Positions 1-7,827 of a stretch of 43,176 nucleotides of DNA are shown one piece after another. The notes under the pieces are model-generated. The model was not told the origin of the DNA. It made no database searches and was given only the letters and a program-made list of their open reading frames with translations. Source of the DNA: Kocuria rhizophila (GTDB lineage Bacteria > Actinomycetota > Actinomycetes > Actinomycetales > Micrococcaceae); NCBI RefSeq assembly GCF_003667225.1, contig NZ_RCOM01000012.1, positions 1-43,176 of the forward strand, written 5' to 3'. Every line of letters starts with the position of its first letter. The first letter of the stretch is position 1. The position numbers and the translations under genes are program-made.

Positions 1-159
1 GAACTGAGAACAATTAATCTTGACTTGGTAAACATTGTTTAGCCTATTGAGCGCACCTTGAATATCAGTAGCCCAGTCTTTGGCACTTTTATTTTCGATC
101 TCTTCTTTCCAGTGAAATCCGAAACAACCAACCCCGAAACCCTTCTTGATAATATTCAA
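1..159 (-). CDS. Partial AT-rich ORF, unknown function (runs off left edge)
   Basis: An open minus-strand frame reads from a possible TTG start at 159 to the window edge with no stop (53 codons visible). The predicted peptide begins LNIIKKGFGVGCFGFHW and is rich in K, N, I and F, unlike its high-GC neighbours. I do not recognise it. The TTG overlaps the TGA of the small upstream frame (156-272) in a TTGA arrangement, which would suit translational coupling but could equally be the relic of a frameshift in one decayed gene. No clear Shine-Dalgarno sequence precedes the TTG. The codon use and ~40% G+C of this stretch point to foreign origin. Whether it is expressed cannot be judged from this fragment. 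Confidence 0.3.
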   Translation of the reverse strand, partial: MNIIKKGFGVGCFGFHWKEEIENKSAKDWATDIQGALNRLNNVYQVKINCSQF

Positions 160-272
160 TTCAGCCCTTCTGATTCTTCAATATCGTTGCGGTTTTGCCA
201 TGATGCTACATCAAAACAAGTAGGGTCGGTCAGAAGCTTTCGCTTCCGAAACATTACCCAAGGGCCCATCAT
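156..272 (-). CDS. Small AT-rich ORF, possibly the 3' remnant of a broken gene
   Basis: A minus-strand frame of 38 codons starts at tandem ATG codons (272 and 269; another in-frame ATG is at 254) and ends at TGA 158-156. The C-terminal part includes the segment CFDVASWQNRNDIEES, which has protein-like composition. The G+C jump from ~40% to ~65% falls at about 240-260, inside this frame. The N-terminal residues may therefore be read from host DNA, and the frame may be the tail of a truncated gene fused to it. No family is recognised. It could be a pseudogene fragment continuous with the partial ORF at 1-159 after a one-base shift. Confidence 0.2.
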   Translation of the reverse strand: MMGPWVMFRKRKLLTDPTCFDVASWQNRNDIEESEGLN

Positions 273-370
273 GCCCCACCCCCTGAACCCCCGTGTGCGC
301 AGCTACGGCACTGACTTTCGTCCCATGCCCCGTGCACCCATATGAACTTTCCAAGCTCTATGCTTCCCTC

Positions 371-1279
371 ATGAGCTTCAACGACAACTCACAGCTGGAC
401 GCCGGACGGGTCCGCACCGGCGGTGGTGGCGGACGCGGCATCGCCGTGGGAGGCGGGCTGGGCGGCGTCGTCCTGCTGCTGCTCGCGGGACTGTTCTTCG
501 GCCAGGACGGGATCGACGCCGTGACGGGCGGCACCCAGGCGCAGACCACAGGGACGCAGCAGGTCGACTCCGGGCTGGAGGATCGCTGCCGCACCGGAGC
601 GGACGCGAACTCCGACCCCCAGTGCCGCATGGTGGCCACCGTGCAGTCCCTGGACCAGTTCTGGGGCGAGTACTACCCGCAGGCCACGGGTGAGCGGTAC
701 GTGCTGCCCGAGGTCATGCTCTTCGCGGGCTCGGCGGGCACGTCCTGCGGGCAGGCGTCCTCCGCCACGGGTCCGTTCTACTGCCCGCCGGACCAGACCG
801 TGTACCTGGACACCGGGTTCTTCGAGCAGCTGCGCACGGACTTCGGTGCGGACGCGGACGCCCTGGCCCAGGAGTACGTGATGGCCCACGAGGTGGGGCA
901 CCACGTGCAGAACCTGCAGGGAACCCTGGGGCGCGCCCAGCGCGATCCCCACGGTGCCACGTCCGCGGCCGTGCGGACCGAGCTGCAGGCGGACTGCTAC
1001 GGCGGCCTGTGGGCCCACCACGCCGTGGAGCCGGGCGGAGCGGTGCAGCTGCAGCCCATCACGCGCGCCCAGCTCTCGGACGCGATCGAGGCGGCCGGCG
1101 CGATCGGCGACGACAGGATCCAGGAGGCCGCCCAGGGGCGGGCCAACCCGGAGTCCTTCACGCACGGGACGTCCGCCCAGCGCCAGGCCTGGTTCCTGAG
1201 CGGCTACCAGACCGGCGACATCCGCGCGTGCAGCACGTTCTCCGCCGAGGACCTGGACCACCCGGACGCCCTGGCCTGA
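371..1279 (+). CDS. ypfJ: Neutral zinc metallopeptidase, YpfJ-type, membrane anchored
   Basis: A 302-aa protein of the putative neutral zinc metallopeptidase family. The start at 371 gives MSFNDNSQLD, the usual family N-terminus; a longer in-frame start at 293 adds residues without family character. Gly-rich residues 17-32 lead into one hydrophobic segment (about 28-43), so the protein is probably anchored with its catalytic domain outside. The zinc-binding HEVGH is at residues 173-177 and the downstream ELQAD helix (204-208) supplies the likely third ligand. Four cysteines (73, 85, 126, 138) could form disulfides outside the membrane. The substrate of this family is unknown. It stands alone, convergent with the lactate dehydrogenase gene (12 bp apart), and has no clear Shine-Dalgarno sequence. 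Its promoter must lie near or inside the junction with AT-rich DNA. Confidence 0.88.
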   Translation: MSFNDNSQLDAGRVRTGGGGGRGIAVGGGLGGVVLLLLAGLFFGQDGIDAVTGGTQAQTTGTQQVDSGLEDRCRTGADANSDPQCRMVATVQSLDQFWGEYYPQATGERYVLPEVMLFAGSAGTSCGQASSATGPFYCPPDQTVYLDTGFFEQLRTDFGADADALAQEYVMAHEVGHHVQNLQGTLGRAQRDPHGATSAAVRTELQADCYGGLWAHHAVEPGGAVQLQPITRAQLSDAIEAAGAIGDDRIQEAAQGRANPESFTHGTSAQRQAWFLSGYQTGDIRACSTFSAEDLDHPDALA

Positions 1280-1291
1280 CGCCCGTGGCAG

Positions 1292-2533
1292 TCAGTGGCG
1301 CCGCGCGTCCTCCGCGCGCGGCAGCCACGGGGCCCGCATGGCGTGCGGGCCCAGCTCCGCCACCGATCCGGCGCCCATGAGCAGCATGGTGGTGCGGATC
1401 TGCTCCTCGAGCAGCTCAATGACCCGTGACACCCCCTGCTCTCCCCCGGCCATGAGGCCGTAGAGGTAGGCGCGGCCGATCAGCACGAAGTCCGCGCCCG
1501 CGCACAGGGCCGTCACCACGTCCGCGCCGGACATCACCCCGGAGTCCAGGACCAGGGGAACGTCCGGACCCACCTCGTCGCGGATCTCCGGCAGCGCGGT
1601 GAGGGAAACCGGTGCGCGGTCCAGCTGACGCCCGCCGTGGTTGGAGACCACCAGCCCGTCCGCGCCAATGCTCAGGGCGCGCCGGGCATCCTCGCGCGTG
1701 AGGATGCCCTTGACGAACAGCTGCCCGTCCCAGTTCTCCCGGATCCACGCGAGGTGCTCCAGGTTCAGTCCGGGGTCGAACATCGTGGAGATCAGCTCCG
1801 CCAGGGCACCGGAGGTGTCCGAGAGCGAGGCGAACTTCAGCGAGTCCGTGGTCAGGAAGTTGAACCACCACTCCGGGCGGTAGGAGGCGTCCAGAACGGT
1901 CTTCGGCGTGATCCTGGGCGGGATGGTCATGCCGTTGCGGGTGTCCCGCAGCCGCTGACCGGGCACGGGTGTGTCCACCGTGACCAGCAGCGTGGTCGTG
2001 CCCGCGGCCTTGGCGCGCCGCAGCAGGTCCAGGGACGCATCGTGCTCACGCCAGAGGTAGAGCTGGAACCACCGCTGCGCATCCGGAGCGGCGTCCCGGA
2101 CCTCCTCGATGGAGCGGGTGCCCATGGTGGACAGGGAGAACGGGATGCCGGCACGCTGGGCGGCGCGGACTCCCCCGATCTCACCCTCCGAGTGCATGAA
2201 GCGGGTGAATCCCGTGGGGGCGATCCCGAACGGCAGGGCGCTGCGGACACCGGCGATCTCCGTGCTCAGGTCTGCGGTGTCCGTGCCGTGCAGGATCCGC
2301 GGCAGCAGCTCCACGGACTCGAACGCCTCCCGGTTGCGCCGGTGGGTGATCTCCTGCCCGGCCGCGCCGTCCACGTAGTCGAAGGCCGGGCGGGGCGTAC
2401 GACGCCGCGCGATCCGCCGCAGCGCCTCCACGTCCGCGGCCTTCGCGAGCCTCGCGGCGCGCCGGTCCGGATTGAAGGAGCCGAACTTCATGAGCGGTGT
2501 GAGTTCGGACAGTTGCGGCAGATGGCGTTCCAT
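1292..2533 (-). CDS. lldD: FMN-dependent L-lactate dehydrogenase / alpha-hydroxy-acid oxidoreductase
   Basis: A 413-aa member of the FMN-dependent alpha-hydroxy-acid dehydrogenase family, close in length and wording to mycobacterial LldD2 as I remember it. It should oxidise L-lactate to pyruvate and pass electrons to the respiratory chain. The TIM-barrel landmarks are present: IAPTGFTR (104-111), QLYLW (157-161), VTVDTPV (184-190), Lys275, and the active-site SNHGGRQLD with catalytic His299 and Arg302. The FMN phosphate region GADFVLIGRAYLYGL follows (346-360). The ATG at 2533 is preceded by GGGAGGA 5 nt upstream, which decides against the internal ATG 14 codons later. It is monocistronic, ahead of a terminator-like hairpin and the suf operon. 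Lactate 2-monooxygenase or another 2-hydroxy acid specificity cannot be excluded. Confidence 0.88.
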   Translation of the reverse strand: MERHLPQLSELTPLMKFGSFNPDRRAARLAKAADVEALRRIARRRTPRPAFDYVDGAAGQEITHRRNREAFESVELLPRILHGTDTADLSTEIAGVRSALPFGIAPTGFTRFMHSEGEIGGVRAAQRAGIPFSLSTMGTRSIEEVRDAAPDAQRWFQLYLWREHDASLDLLRRAKAAGTTTLLVTVDTPVPGQRLRDTRNGMTIPPRITPKTVLDASYRPEWWFNFLTTDSLKFASLSDTSGALAELISTMFDPGLNLEHLAWIRENWDGQLFVKGILTREDARRALSIGADGLVVSNHGGRQLDRAPVSLTALPEIRDEVGPDVPLVLDSGVMSGADVVTALCAGADFVLIGRAYLYGLMAGGEQGVSRVIELLEEQIRTTMLLMGAGSVAELGPHAMRAPWLPRAEDARRH

Positions 2534-2711
2534 GGGGTCCTCCCGGTCGCGAATTCTTGCTCGAAACTATCAGGGGCACCGGACCCGGGTGCACAGGCTC
2601 CCCCACGTTCGCCCCCGGTCCGCCCACGTGCCGCGACGCCCGGACCGCAGAGCCGTCGCGGCCGGATGCTGCATGGACCCCGGAGGGCGTCTGCGGCGCG
2701 CGCGGACAGCA

Positions 2712-2745
2712 GGAAGGGCACGACCCCTGCGGATCGTGCCCTTCC
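2712..2745 (-). terminator. Hairpin terminator after the suf operon
   Basis: A perfect 12-bp inverted repeat (2712-2723 with 2734-2745, 10-nt loop) lies 59 bp beyond the stop of the last suf gene and before the lldD leader. It has no U-run on the minus strand, as is common in high-GC actinobacteria. Its position suggests termination of the suf transcript. The rest of 2534-2803 holds only the lldD leader, with a weak possible -10 (GATAGT) near 2567. Confidence 0.6.
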
Positions 2746-2803
2746 CGTGCCCCGTCTCCAGAACGGTGCCCACCGTGGCCCGCGCGTGGCGGACCCGGTG
2801 GGA

Positions 2804-3163
2804 TCAGATGTTGAAGCCCAGGGCCCTCATCTGGTCCCGGCCGTCCTCCGTGATCCGCTCCGGACCCCACGGGGGCATCCAGATCCAGTTCACGTGCCAC
2901 TCGTCCACGGCGGGCGAGAGGTTCTGGGAGACCTGCTCCTCGATGACGTCCTGCAGCGGGCACGCCGCCGTGGTGAGCGTCATGTCCAGGCGCAGGGAGG
3001 CATCGTCCTGGTACTCCAGGCCGTAGAGCAGGCCCAGGTCCACGATGTTCACGCCCAGCTCGGGGTCGATCACGTTCTTCAGCAGGTCCGTGATCTCCTC
3101 GACCGAGGCCTGGCCGTTGGGCCCGGTGGTCTCCGCCGCGGCGGTGCCGGTGGATTCGCTCAT
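2804..3163 (-). CDS. sufT: Metal-sulfur cluster assembly factor (DUF59 / SufT-like)
   Basis: A 119-aa DUF59 (MIP18-like) protein, the last gene of the suf operon. The family aids Fe-S cluster maturation or carriage. The core is clear: the helix EEITDLLKNVIDPELGVNIVDLGL (about 21-44), then DMTLTTAACPLQ with the conserved Cys and VNWIWMPPWGPERITEDGRDQMRALGF at the C-terminus. The start ATG at 3163 follows GAGG about 5 nt upstream and 32 nt after the sufC stop, so it is co-transcribed. Related PaaD proteins share the domain, but the operon context fixes this one as a Suf partner. The N-terminal 18 residues are a flexible Ser/Thr/Ala/Gly-rich tail. Confidence 0.9.
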   Translation of the reverse strand: MSESTGTAAAETTGPNGQASVEEITDLLKNVIDPELGVNIVDLGLLYGLEYQDDASLRLDMTLTTAACPLQDVIEEQVSQNLSPAVDEWHVNWIWMPPWGPERITEDGRDQMRALGFNI

Positions 3164-3195
3164 GGCGACCTCCTCAGGAAGTGGTGCGCCGGTGC

Positions 3196-3960
3196 CTACT
3201 TGGCAGCGGCCTGAACGTAGCGGTCGTAGCCCTCGTTCTCCAGCTGCTCCGCGAGCTCCGGACCGCCCTGGTCCACCACGCGGCCGTCGGAGAACACGTG
3301 CACGAACTGCGGCTTGATGTAGCGCAGGATGCGCGTGTAGTGCGTGATCAGCATGATGCCCGTGTTGTCCTCGGACAGGGCGCGGTTCACACCCTCGGAC
3401 ACGATCTTCAGCGCGTCCACGTCCAGGCCGGAGTCCGTCTCGTCCAGCAGGGCGATCTTCGGCTTGAGGATCTCCAGCTGCAGGATCTCGTGGCGCTTCT
3501 TCTCGCCGCCGGAGAAGCCCTCGTTGACGTTGCGCAGGAGCATGTCGTTGTCGATCTTCAGCTTGTCCATGGCGGTGCGGACGTCCTTGGTCCACGTGCG
3601 CAGGGAGGGTGCCTCGCCGTCGATCGCGGTCTTCGCGGAGCGCAGGAAGTTGGAGGTGGTCACGCCGGGGATCTCCACCGGGTACTGCATGGCCAGGAAG
3701 AGGCCGGCGCGGGCGCGCTCGTCCACGGACATCTCCAGCACGTCCTGCCCGTCCAGGGTCACGGAGCCGGAGTCCACCTGGTACTTGGGGTGGCCGGCGA
3801 TCGTGGACGCCAGCGTGGACTTGCCCGAGCCGTTGGGGCCCATGATCGCGTGCACCTCACCGGAGTTGATGGTCAGATTCACGCCCTTGAGGATGGGCTT
3901 GGTGCTCTCGTCGTCCAGGATGACGGACGCGTGGAGGTCCTTGATCTCCAGAGTTGACAT
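3196..3960 (-). CDS. sufC: Fe-S assembly ATPase SufC
   Basis: A 254-aa ABC-type ATPase that powers the SufBCD scaffold in the cytoplasm. Motifs: Walker A GPNGSGKST (41-49), Q-loop near MQYP (91-94), signature FSGGEKKR (149-156), Walker B IALLDETDSGLD (169-180) with the Asp-Glu-Thr typical of SufC, and switch His207. The frame extends upstream to 3990, but the start MSTLEIKDL at 3960 has AAGGAG 9-10 nt ahead and matches the family N-terminus. It follows sufD after 91 bp, a gap with no ORF, where some relatives carry a Rieske-type ferredoxin gene (recalled, not checked). Confidence 0.95.
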   Translation of the reverse strand: MSTLEIKDLHASVILDDESTKPILKGVNLTINSGEVHAIMGPNGSGKSTLASTIAGHPKYQVDSGSVTLDGQDVLEMSVDERARAGLFLAMQYPVEIPGVTTSNFLRSAKTAIDGEAPSLRTWTKDVRTAMDKLKIDNDMLLRNVNEGFSGGEKKRHEILQLEILKPKIALLDETDSGLDVDALKIVSEGVNRALSEDNTGIMLITHYTRILRYIKPQFVHVFSDGRVVDQGGPELAEQLENEGYDRYVQAAAK

Positions 3961-4051
3961 GCGGTGTTTCTCCTTGGGTCTCGTGGGCACCGGCCCGCTC
4001 TCGGGCGCGGTGCGGAATTCTCGGGTCTGACGACGGCGCTGGGCCGGGGTC

Positions 4052-5353
4052 TCAGCTCTCGGTGCGGGCGAGCTCGTCCTCCAGGGACGCGCGCAGCTGC
4101 TCCTCGAGGGCCTCCACGCCCACCTGCTGGATGATCTCGAACAGGAATCCGCGGACCACCAGGCGGCGTGCCTGGTCCTCCGGGATGCCGCGGGACATCA
4201 GGTAGTAGAGGTGCTCGTCGTCCAGCTGCCCCGTGGTGGAGGCGTGACCTGCACCGGCGATCAGGCCGGTCTCGATCTCCAGGTTCGGCACGGAGTCCAT
4301 GCGCGGACCGTCGTTGAGGATCAGGTTGCGGTTGAGCTCGTAGGTGTCCGTGCCCTCGGCCTCGGCGCGGATCAGGACGTCGCCCACCCACACGCCGTGG
4401 GCGTTCTCACCCTGCAGCGCGGACTTGTAGTTCACGCGCGACCGGCAGCGCGGCACGGAGTGGTCCACGAACAGCCGGGACTCCAGGTGCTGGCCGTCGT
4501 CCACGAACGTGAGGCCGTACATCTCCACGTCGCCGCCGGGAGCGGTGAAGCGGGTGGACGGGGTGACGCGCACCAGGTCACCGCCCAGGCTCACGAGCAC
4601 ATGCTTGAACGTGGCGTCGCGGCCCAGCTTGGCCTGCTGCGAGGACGCGTGCACGGAGTCGTCCGTCCACTCCTGCAGCGAGACCACGGTGAGGTTGGCG
4701 CCGTCCGCCACCGAGAACTCGATGTTCTGGGCCAGCACGGCGGTGCCCACGTGGCGCAGCACCACGAGCGCCTTGGAGTTCGCCCCGGCGTCCACCACGA
4801 TGTGCTGGGCCGCGGGTTCCTCGGACTCACCGGTGAGCGTCACGATCACGGGCTCCGCCACCTGGGCGTCGCGCGGCACGGAGATCACGGTGGCCTCGCG
4901 GAACGAGGACCACGCGTTCGCCGAGACCCGGTCCTCCGGGATGCCGGCCGAGCCCACGCGGGAGTCGTCGCGGCCCACGGAGGTGATCTGCACGGCGTCG
5001 TCCCCCGAGACGGAGACGGCGGGCGCGGGGCCCTGCAGGGCGGCGTCGTCGAGCCCGCGCAGCCGCTTGATGGGCGTGAAGCGCCAGTCCTCGAGCTTGC
5101 TGCTCAGCGGCGGGAAGTCGGCCACGTCGTAGGACGTGGTGCGGCCCGCGCGGGAGGAGTCCGGCACGCCGGAGATGTCCCCGTGCTGGGTGTGGCGGAT
5201 CTCGGGCTCACCGGCCTGATTGCGGCCCTCCTGCAGGGTCTCGCCCTCCTGGCTCATGCCCGGGATGGCGACGCGGTCCTCGCCGGTGGGCACTCCGTTC
5301 ACCTGCTCGTCGGCGTCCTGTGCGGCACGGGCGGTCTGATCAGTGGTGGACAT
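4052..5353 (-). CDS. sufD: Fe-S assembly scaffold subunit SufD
   Basis: A 433-aa SufD of the SufBC2D scaffold, which is needed for iron entry in characterised systems. The right-handed beta-helix core and C-terminal helical domain are visible. The conserved His lies in AGAGHASTTGQLD, and the SufB/SufD C-terminal helix includes YLMSRGIPEDQARRLVVRGF. The start MSTTDQTA at 5353 is preceded by GGAAGGA about 12 nt upstream; the frame continues to 5428 only inside sufB. One base separates the sufB stop from this ATG, so the two are almost certainly translationally coupled. The N-terminal ~70 residues are hydrophilic and poorly conserved. Confidence 0.94.
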   Translation of the reverse strand: MSTTDQTARAAQDADEQVNGVPTGEDRVAIPGMSQEGETLQEGRNQAGEPEIRHTQHGDISGVPDSSRAGRTTSYDVADFPPLSSKLEDWRFTPIKRLRGLDDAALQGPAPAVSVSGDDAVQITSVGRDDSRVGSAGIPEDRVSANAWSSFREATVISVPRDAQVAEPVIVTLTGESEEPAAQHIVVDAGANSKALVVLRHVGTAVLAQNIEFSVADGANLTVVSLQEWTDDSVHASSQQAKLGRDATFKHVLVSLGGDLVRVTPSTRFTAPGGDVEMYGLTFVDDGQHLESRLFVDHSVPRCRSRVNYKSALQGENAHGVWVGDVLIRAEAEGTDTYELNRNLILNDGPRMDSVPNLEIETGLIAGAGHASTTGQLDDEHLYYLMSRGIPEDQARRLVVRGFLFEIIQQVGVEALEEQLRASLEDELARTES

Positions 5354-5354
5354 A

Positions 5355-6830
5355 TCAGCCAACGGATCCTTCCATTTGCAGTTCGATGAGACGGTTGAGC
5401 TCGAGCGCGTACTCCATGGGCAGCTCACGCGCGATCGGCTCCACGAAGCCGCGCACGATCATGGCCATGGCCTCCTCCTCGGGCATGCCGCGCTGCATGA
5501 GGTAGAACAGCTGCTCCTCGGACACGCGGGAAACAGTGGCCTCGTGGCCCATGGTGACGTCGTCCTCGCGGATGTCCACGTAGGGGTACGTGTCCGAGCG
5601 GGAGATCGTGTCCACCAGCAGGGCGTCGCACACCACGTTGGACTTGGAGTGCGTGGCGCCCTCGCGCACCTGCACGAGGCCGCGGTAGGCGGAGCGGCCG
5701 CCGTTGCGGGCCACCGACTTCGACACGATCGACGAGGACGTGTTCGGGGCGATGTGCACCATCTTGGACCCGGTGTCCTGGTGCTGGCCCTCGCCCGCGA
5801 AGGCGATGGACAGGGTCTCACCGCGCGCGTGCTCGCCGGTCATGTAGACCGCGGGGTACTTCTGGGTGACCTTGGAGCCGATGTTGCCGTCCACCCACTC
5901 CATGGTGGCGCCCTCGTGGGCGATGGCGCGCTTGGTCACCAGGTTGTACACGTTGTTGGACCAGTTCTGGATGGTCGTGTAGCGCACCCGGGCGTTCTTC
6001 TTGCAGATGATCTCCACCACGGCGGAGTGCAGCGAGTCGGTCTTGTAGATCGGCGCGGTGCAGCCCTCGATGTAGTGGACGTAGGAGTCCTCGTCCGCGA
6101 TGATCAGCGTGCGCTCGAACTGGCCCATGTTCTCGGTGTTGATGCGGAAGTACGCCTGCAGCGGGATGTCCACGTGCACACCCTTGGGGACGTACACGAA
6201 CGAGCCGCCGGACCACACGGCCGTGTTCAGCGCGGCGAACTTGTTGTCGCCCACGGGGATCACGGTGCCGAAGTACTCCTCGAAGAACTCGGGGTGCTCC
6301 TTCAGGGCGGTGTCCGTGTCCATGAAGATCACGCCCTGGGCCTCGAGGTCCTCGCGGATCTGGTGGTAGACCACCTCGGACTCGTACTGCGCGGCCACAC
6401 CGGCCACCAGGCGGTTGCGCTCAGCCTCGGGGATGCCGAGCTTCTCGTACGTGTTGCGGATGTCCTCGGGCAGCTCCTCCCAGGAGCCCGCCTGCTGCTC
6501 CGTGGAGCGCACGAAGTACTTGATGTTGTCGAAGTCGATGCCCGACAGGTCCGCGCCCCACGTGGGCATGGGCTTGCGGTCGAAGAACTTCAGGCCCTTC
6601 AGACGCAGCTGCGTCATCCAGTCCGGCTCGCTCTTCTTGGCCGAGATGTCCCGGACCACCTCTTCGTTCACGCCGCGGCGCGCCGAGGCGCCGGCGTCGT
6701 TCTTGTCGGCCCAGCCGTACTGGTACTGGCCGATCCCCTCGAGCTCCGGGTTCATCTCCAGGATCTCGGAAATCGTGGTGTCGCCTGTCATGGTGCCCGC
6801 GGTGTCCGCGGGTTCGATGCGCTCGGTCAT
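5355..6830 (-). CDS. sufB: Fe-S assembly scaffold subunit SufB
   Basis: A 491-aa SufB, the scaffold subunit on which Fe-S clusters are built. Recognisable blocks include [20 protein letters not shown] near the N-terminus, [15 protein letters not shown], and [13 protein letters not shown] with the Cys matching the essential acceptor Cys of E. coli SufB. The nearby conserved Glu is in [12 protein letters not shown], followed by the [12 protein letters not shown] helix. The start at 6830 has GGGAGGG 6 nt upstream; its ATG overlaps the sufR stop in ATGA. A second ATG 13 codons in (MTGDTT) is less well placed. The frame's extension to 7052 lies wholly within sufR and is spurious. Confidence 0.95.
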   Translation of the reverse strand: MTERIEPADTAGTMTGDTTISEILEMNPELEGIGQYQYGWADKNDAGASARRGVNEEVVRDISAKKSEPDWMTQLRLKGLKFFDRKPMPTWGADLSGIDFDNIKYFVRSTEQQAGSWEELPEDIRNTYEKLGIPEAERNRLVAGVAAQYESEVVYHQIREDLEAQGVIFMDTDTALKEHPEFFEEYFGTVIPVGDNKFAALNTAVWSGGSFVYVPKGVHVDIPLQAYFRINTENMGQFERTLIIADEDSYVHYIEGCTAPIYKTDSLHSAVVEIICKKNARVRYTTIQNWSNNVYNLVTKRAIAHEGATMEWVDGNIGSKVTQKYPAVYMTGEHARGETLSIAFAGEGQHQDTGSKMVHIAPNTSSSIVSKSVARNGGRSAYRGLVQVREGATHSKSNVVCDALLVDTISRSDTYPYVDIREDDVTMGHEATVSRVSEEQLFYLMQRGMPEEEAMAMIVRGFVEPIARELPMEYALELNRLIELQMEGSVG

Positions 6831-7591
6831 GACAACCCTCCCTGTCGTGCGGTTGTGTGGTTGGTGGAGTTCTTGGAACCCGCCGCGCGCAGCTGCAGCG
6901 GGACGTGTGTGGTGCAGACGTGGGCGCCCGCGGCCATGGTGGAGAGCCTGCGGACGTCGACGTCCAGCAGCTCGGCGATCATGGCGGTCTCCTGCTCGCA
7001 GAACTCGGGGTACTCGTTCGCGATGTCCTGGATGGGGCAGTGGCCCTGGCACAGCTGGGCGGAGCGCAGAGTCACGCCCTTGGGACCACGGGGGGTGACC
7101 GTGGTGTGGGACGCCACGAAGCCGTCGTGGCTCATGGCGGCGGTCAGCGCGTTGAGGCGGTCCTCCACGTCCGGACCCGCGGCCTCCACGCTGGGCCGGT
7201 AGCGCTCACGCCACCGCTCGACCTCCTCGGTCACGAACCCGTGCACGAGATCCTCACCACCCACCCGGGCCATGGTGGCCAGCGCACGGCTGGCAAGCCC
7301 CCGGTAGTCCTGCGCCAGCTGCTCGTGCCCGCCCGGTGCCACCACGTAGCGACGCGCCGGCCGACCAGCTCCCGAGGCGGTGCTGCGCACCATGGAAACC
7401 TCCACGAACTGCTCGGACTCCAGGGCGTCCAGGTGACGCCGGACGGCGGCGGGCGTGAGGCCGAGGTCCTTGGCGATCTGCGCGGCGGAGATGGGCCCGT
7501 GGGCGAGCACCAGCGAGAGCACCCGCGAGCGGGTGGTGTCATCCTGGTCCGTGCGCACCGCGCTCGTGCGGTCCGTGGCCGGTGAACTCAT
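6827..7591 (-). CDS. sufR: Fe-S sensing repressor SufR
   Basis: A 254-aa DeoR/ArsR-like winged-helix regulator that heads the suf operon. The HTH covers about 20-66 ([25 protein letters not shown]), followed by the basic GAGRPARRY wing. Four C-terminal cysteines (181, 185, 198, 226; CQGHC, EFC and HVC contexts) are the probable cluster ligands. In characterised SufR proteins the cluster-loaded form represses its own operon, and loss of the cluster under iron or oxidative stress releases it; the same is inferred here. I chose ATG 7591 because it gives the compact family N-terminus and has GAAGGA about 13 nt ahead. The gene overlaps sufB by 4 nt. Confidence 0.9.
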   Translation of the reverse strand: MSSPATDRTSAVRTDQDDTTRSRVLSLVLAHGPISAAQIAKDLGLTPAAVRRHLDALESEQFVEVSMVRSTASGAGRPARRYVVAPGGHEQLAQDYRGLASRALATMARVGGEDLVHGFVTEEVERWRERYRPSVEAAGPDVEDRLNALTAAMSHDGFVASHTTVTPRGPKGVTLRSAQLCQGHCPIQDIANEYPEFCEQETAMIAELLDVDVRRLSTMAAGAHVCTTHVPLQLRAAGSKNSTNHTTARQGGLS

Positions 7592-7695
7592 GCTGGGTGC
7601 AACATCCTTCGCGGCGAGTCGGGGAGGTGGCCGAGCCGGTGCAGCTCCGTGCGGCCCGGGCCCCACGGGAACTGGGTTCACCGGTGAGGCACGCA

Positions 7696-7712
7696 ATACA
7701 TAACGAGGGTAT
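7696..7712. promoter_or_regulatory. Possible suf promoter/operator dyad
   Basis: In the 236-bp divergent region between sufR and the ABC exporter, a locally AT-richer patch (7690-7720) contains ATAC-N9-GTAT (7696-7699 and 7709-7712). On the minus strand it overlaps a plausible -10 (TATGTA). It lies about 105 bp before the sufR start and is a candidate SufR autoregulatory site. The arms are only 4 bp, so this is weak evidence. Confidence 0.3.
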
Positions 7713-7815
7713 GCGGTAATCCATTCCCCGACAAACGCCCGGAGCACGCCCCGGGGAGGCGCCCACGGAGGCGCGGGCGGGAGTCCCCCACCGGGCGTCA
7801 TGGCACGGGCCGTCC

Positions 7816-7827
7816 TAGACTGTCCGG
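7816..7827 (+). promoter_or_regulatory. Leaderless -10 element of the ABC exporter
   Basis: TAGACT (7816-7821) lies 6 nt before the GTG start at 7828. That spacing places the transcription start on the start codon. No Shine-Dalgarno sequence fits in the gap. Confidence 0.6.

Noticed and set aside
58-345. A 95-codon plus-strand ORF crossing the AT-rich edge
   Set aside because: It spans the G+C junction, has no ribosome site, and its translation changes character at the junction. The minus-strand frames have more protein-like composition, though they too are weak.
293-370. Longer start for the metallopeptidase
   Set aside because: The extra residues lack family similarity, and the family N-terminus MSFNDN begins at 371.
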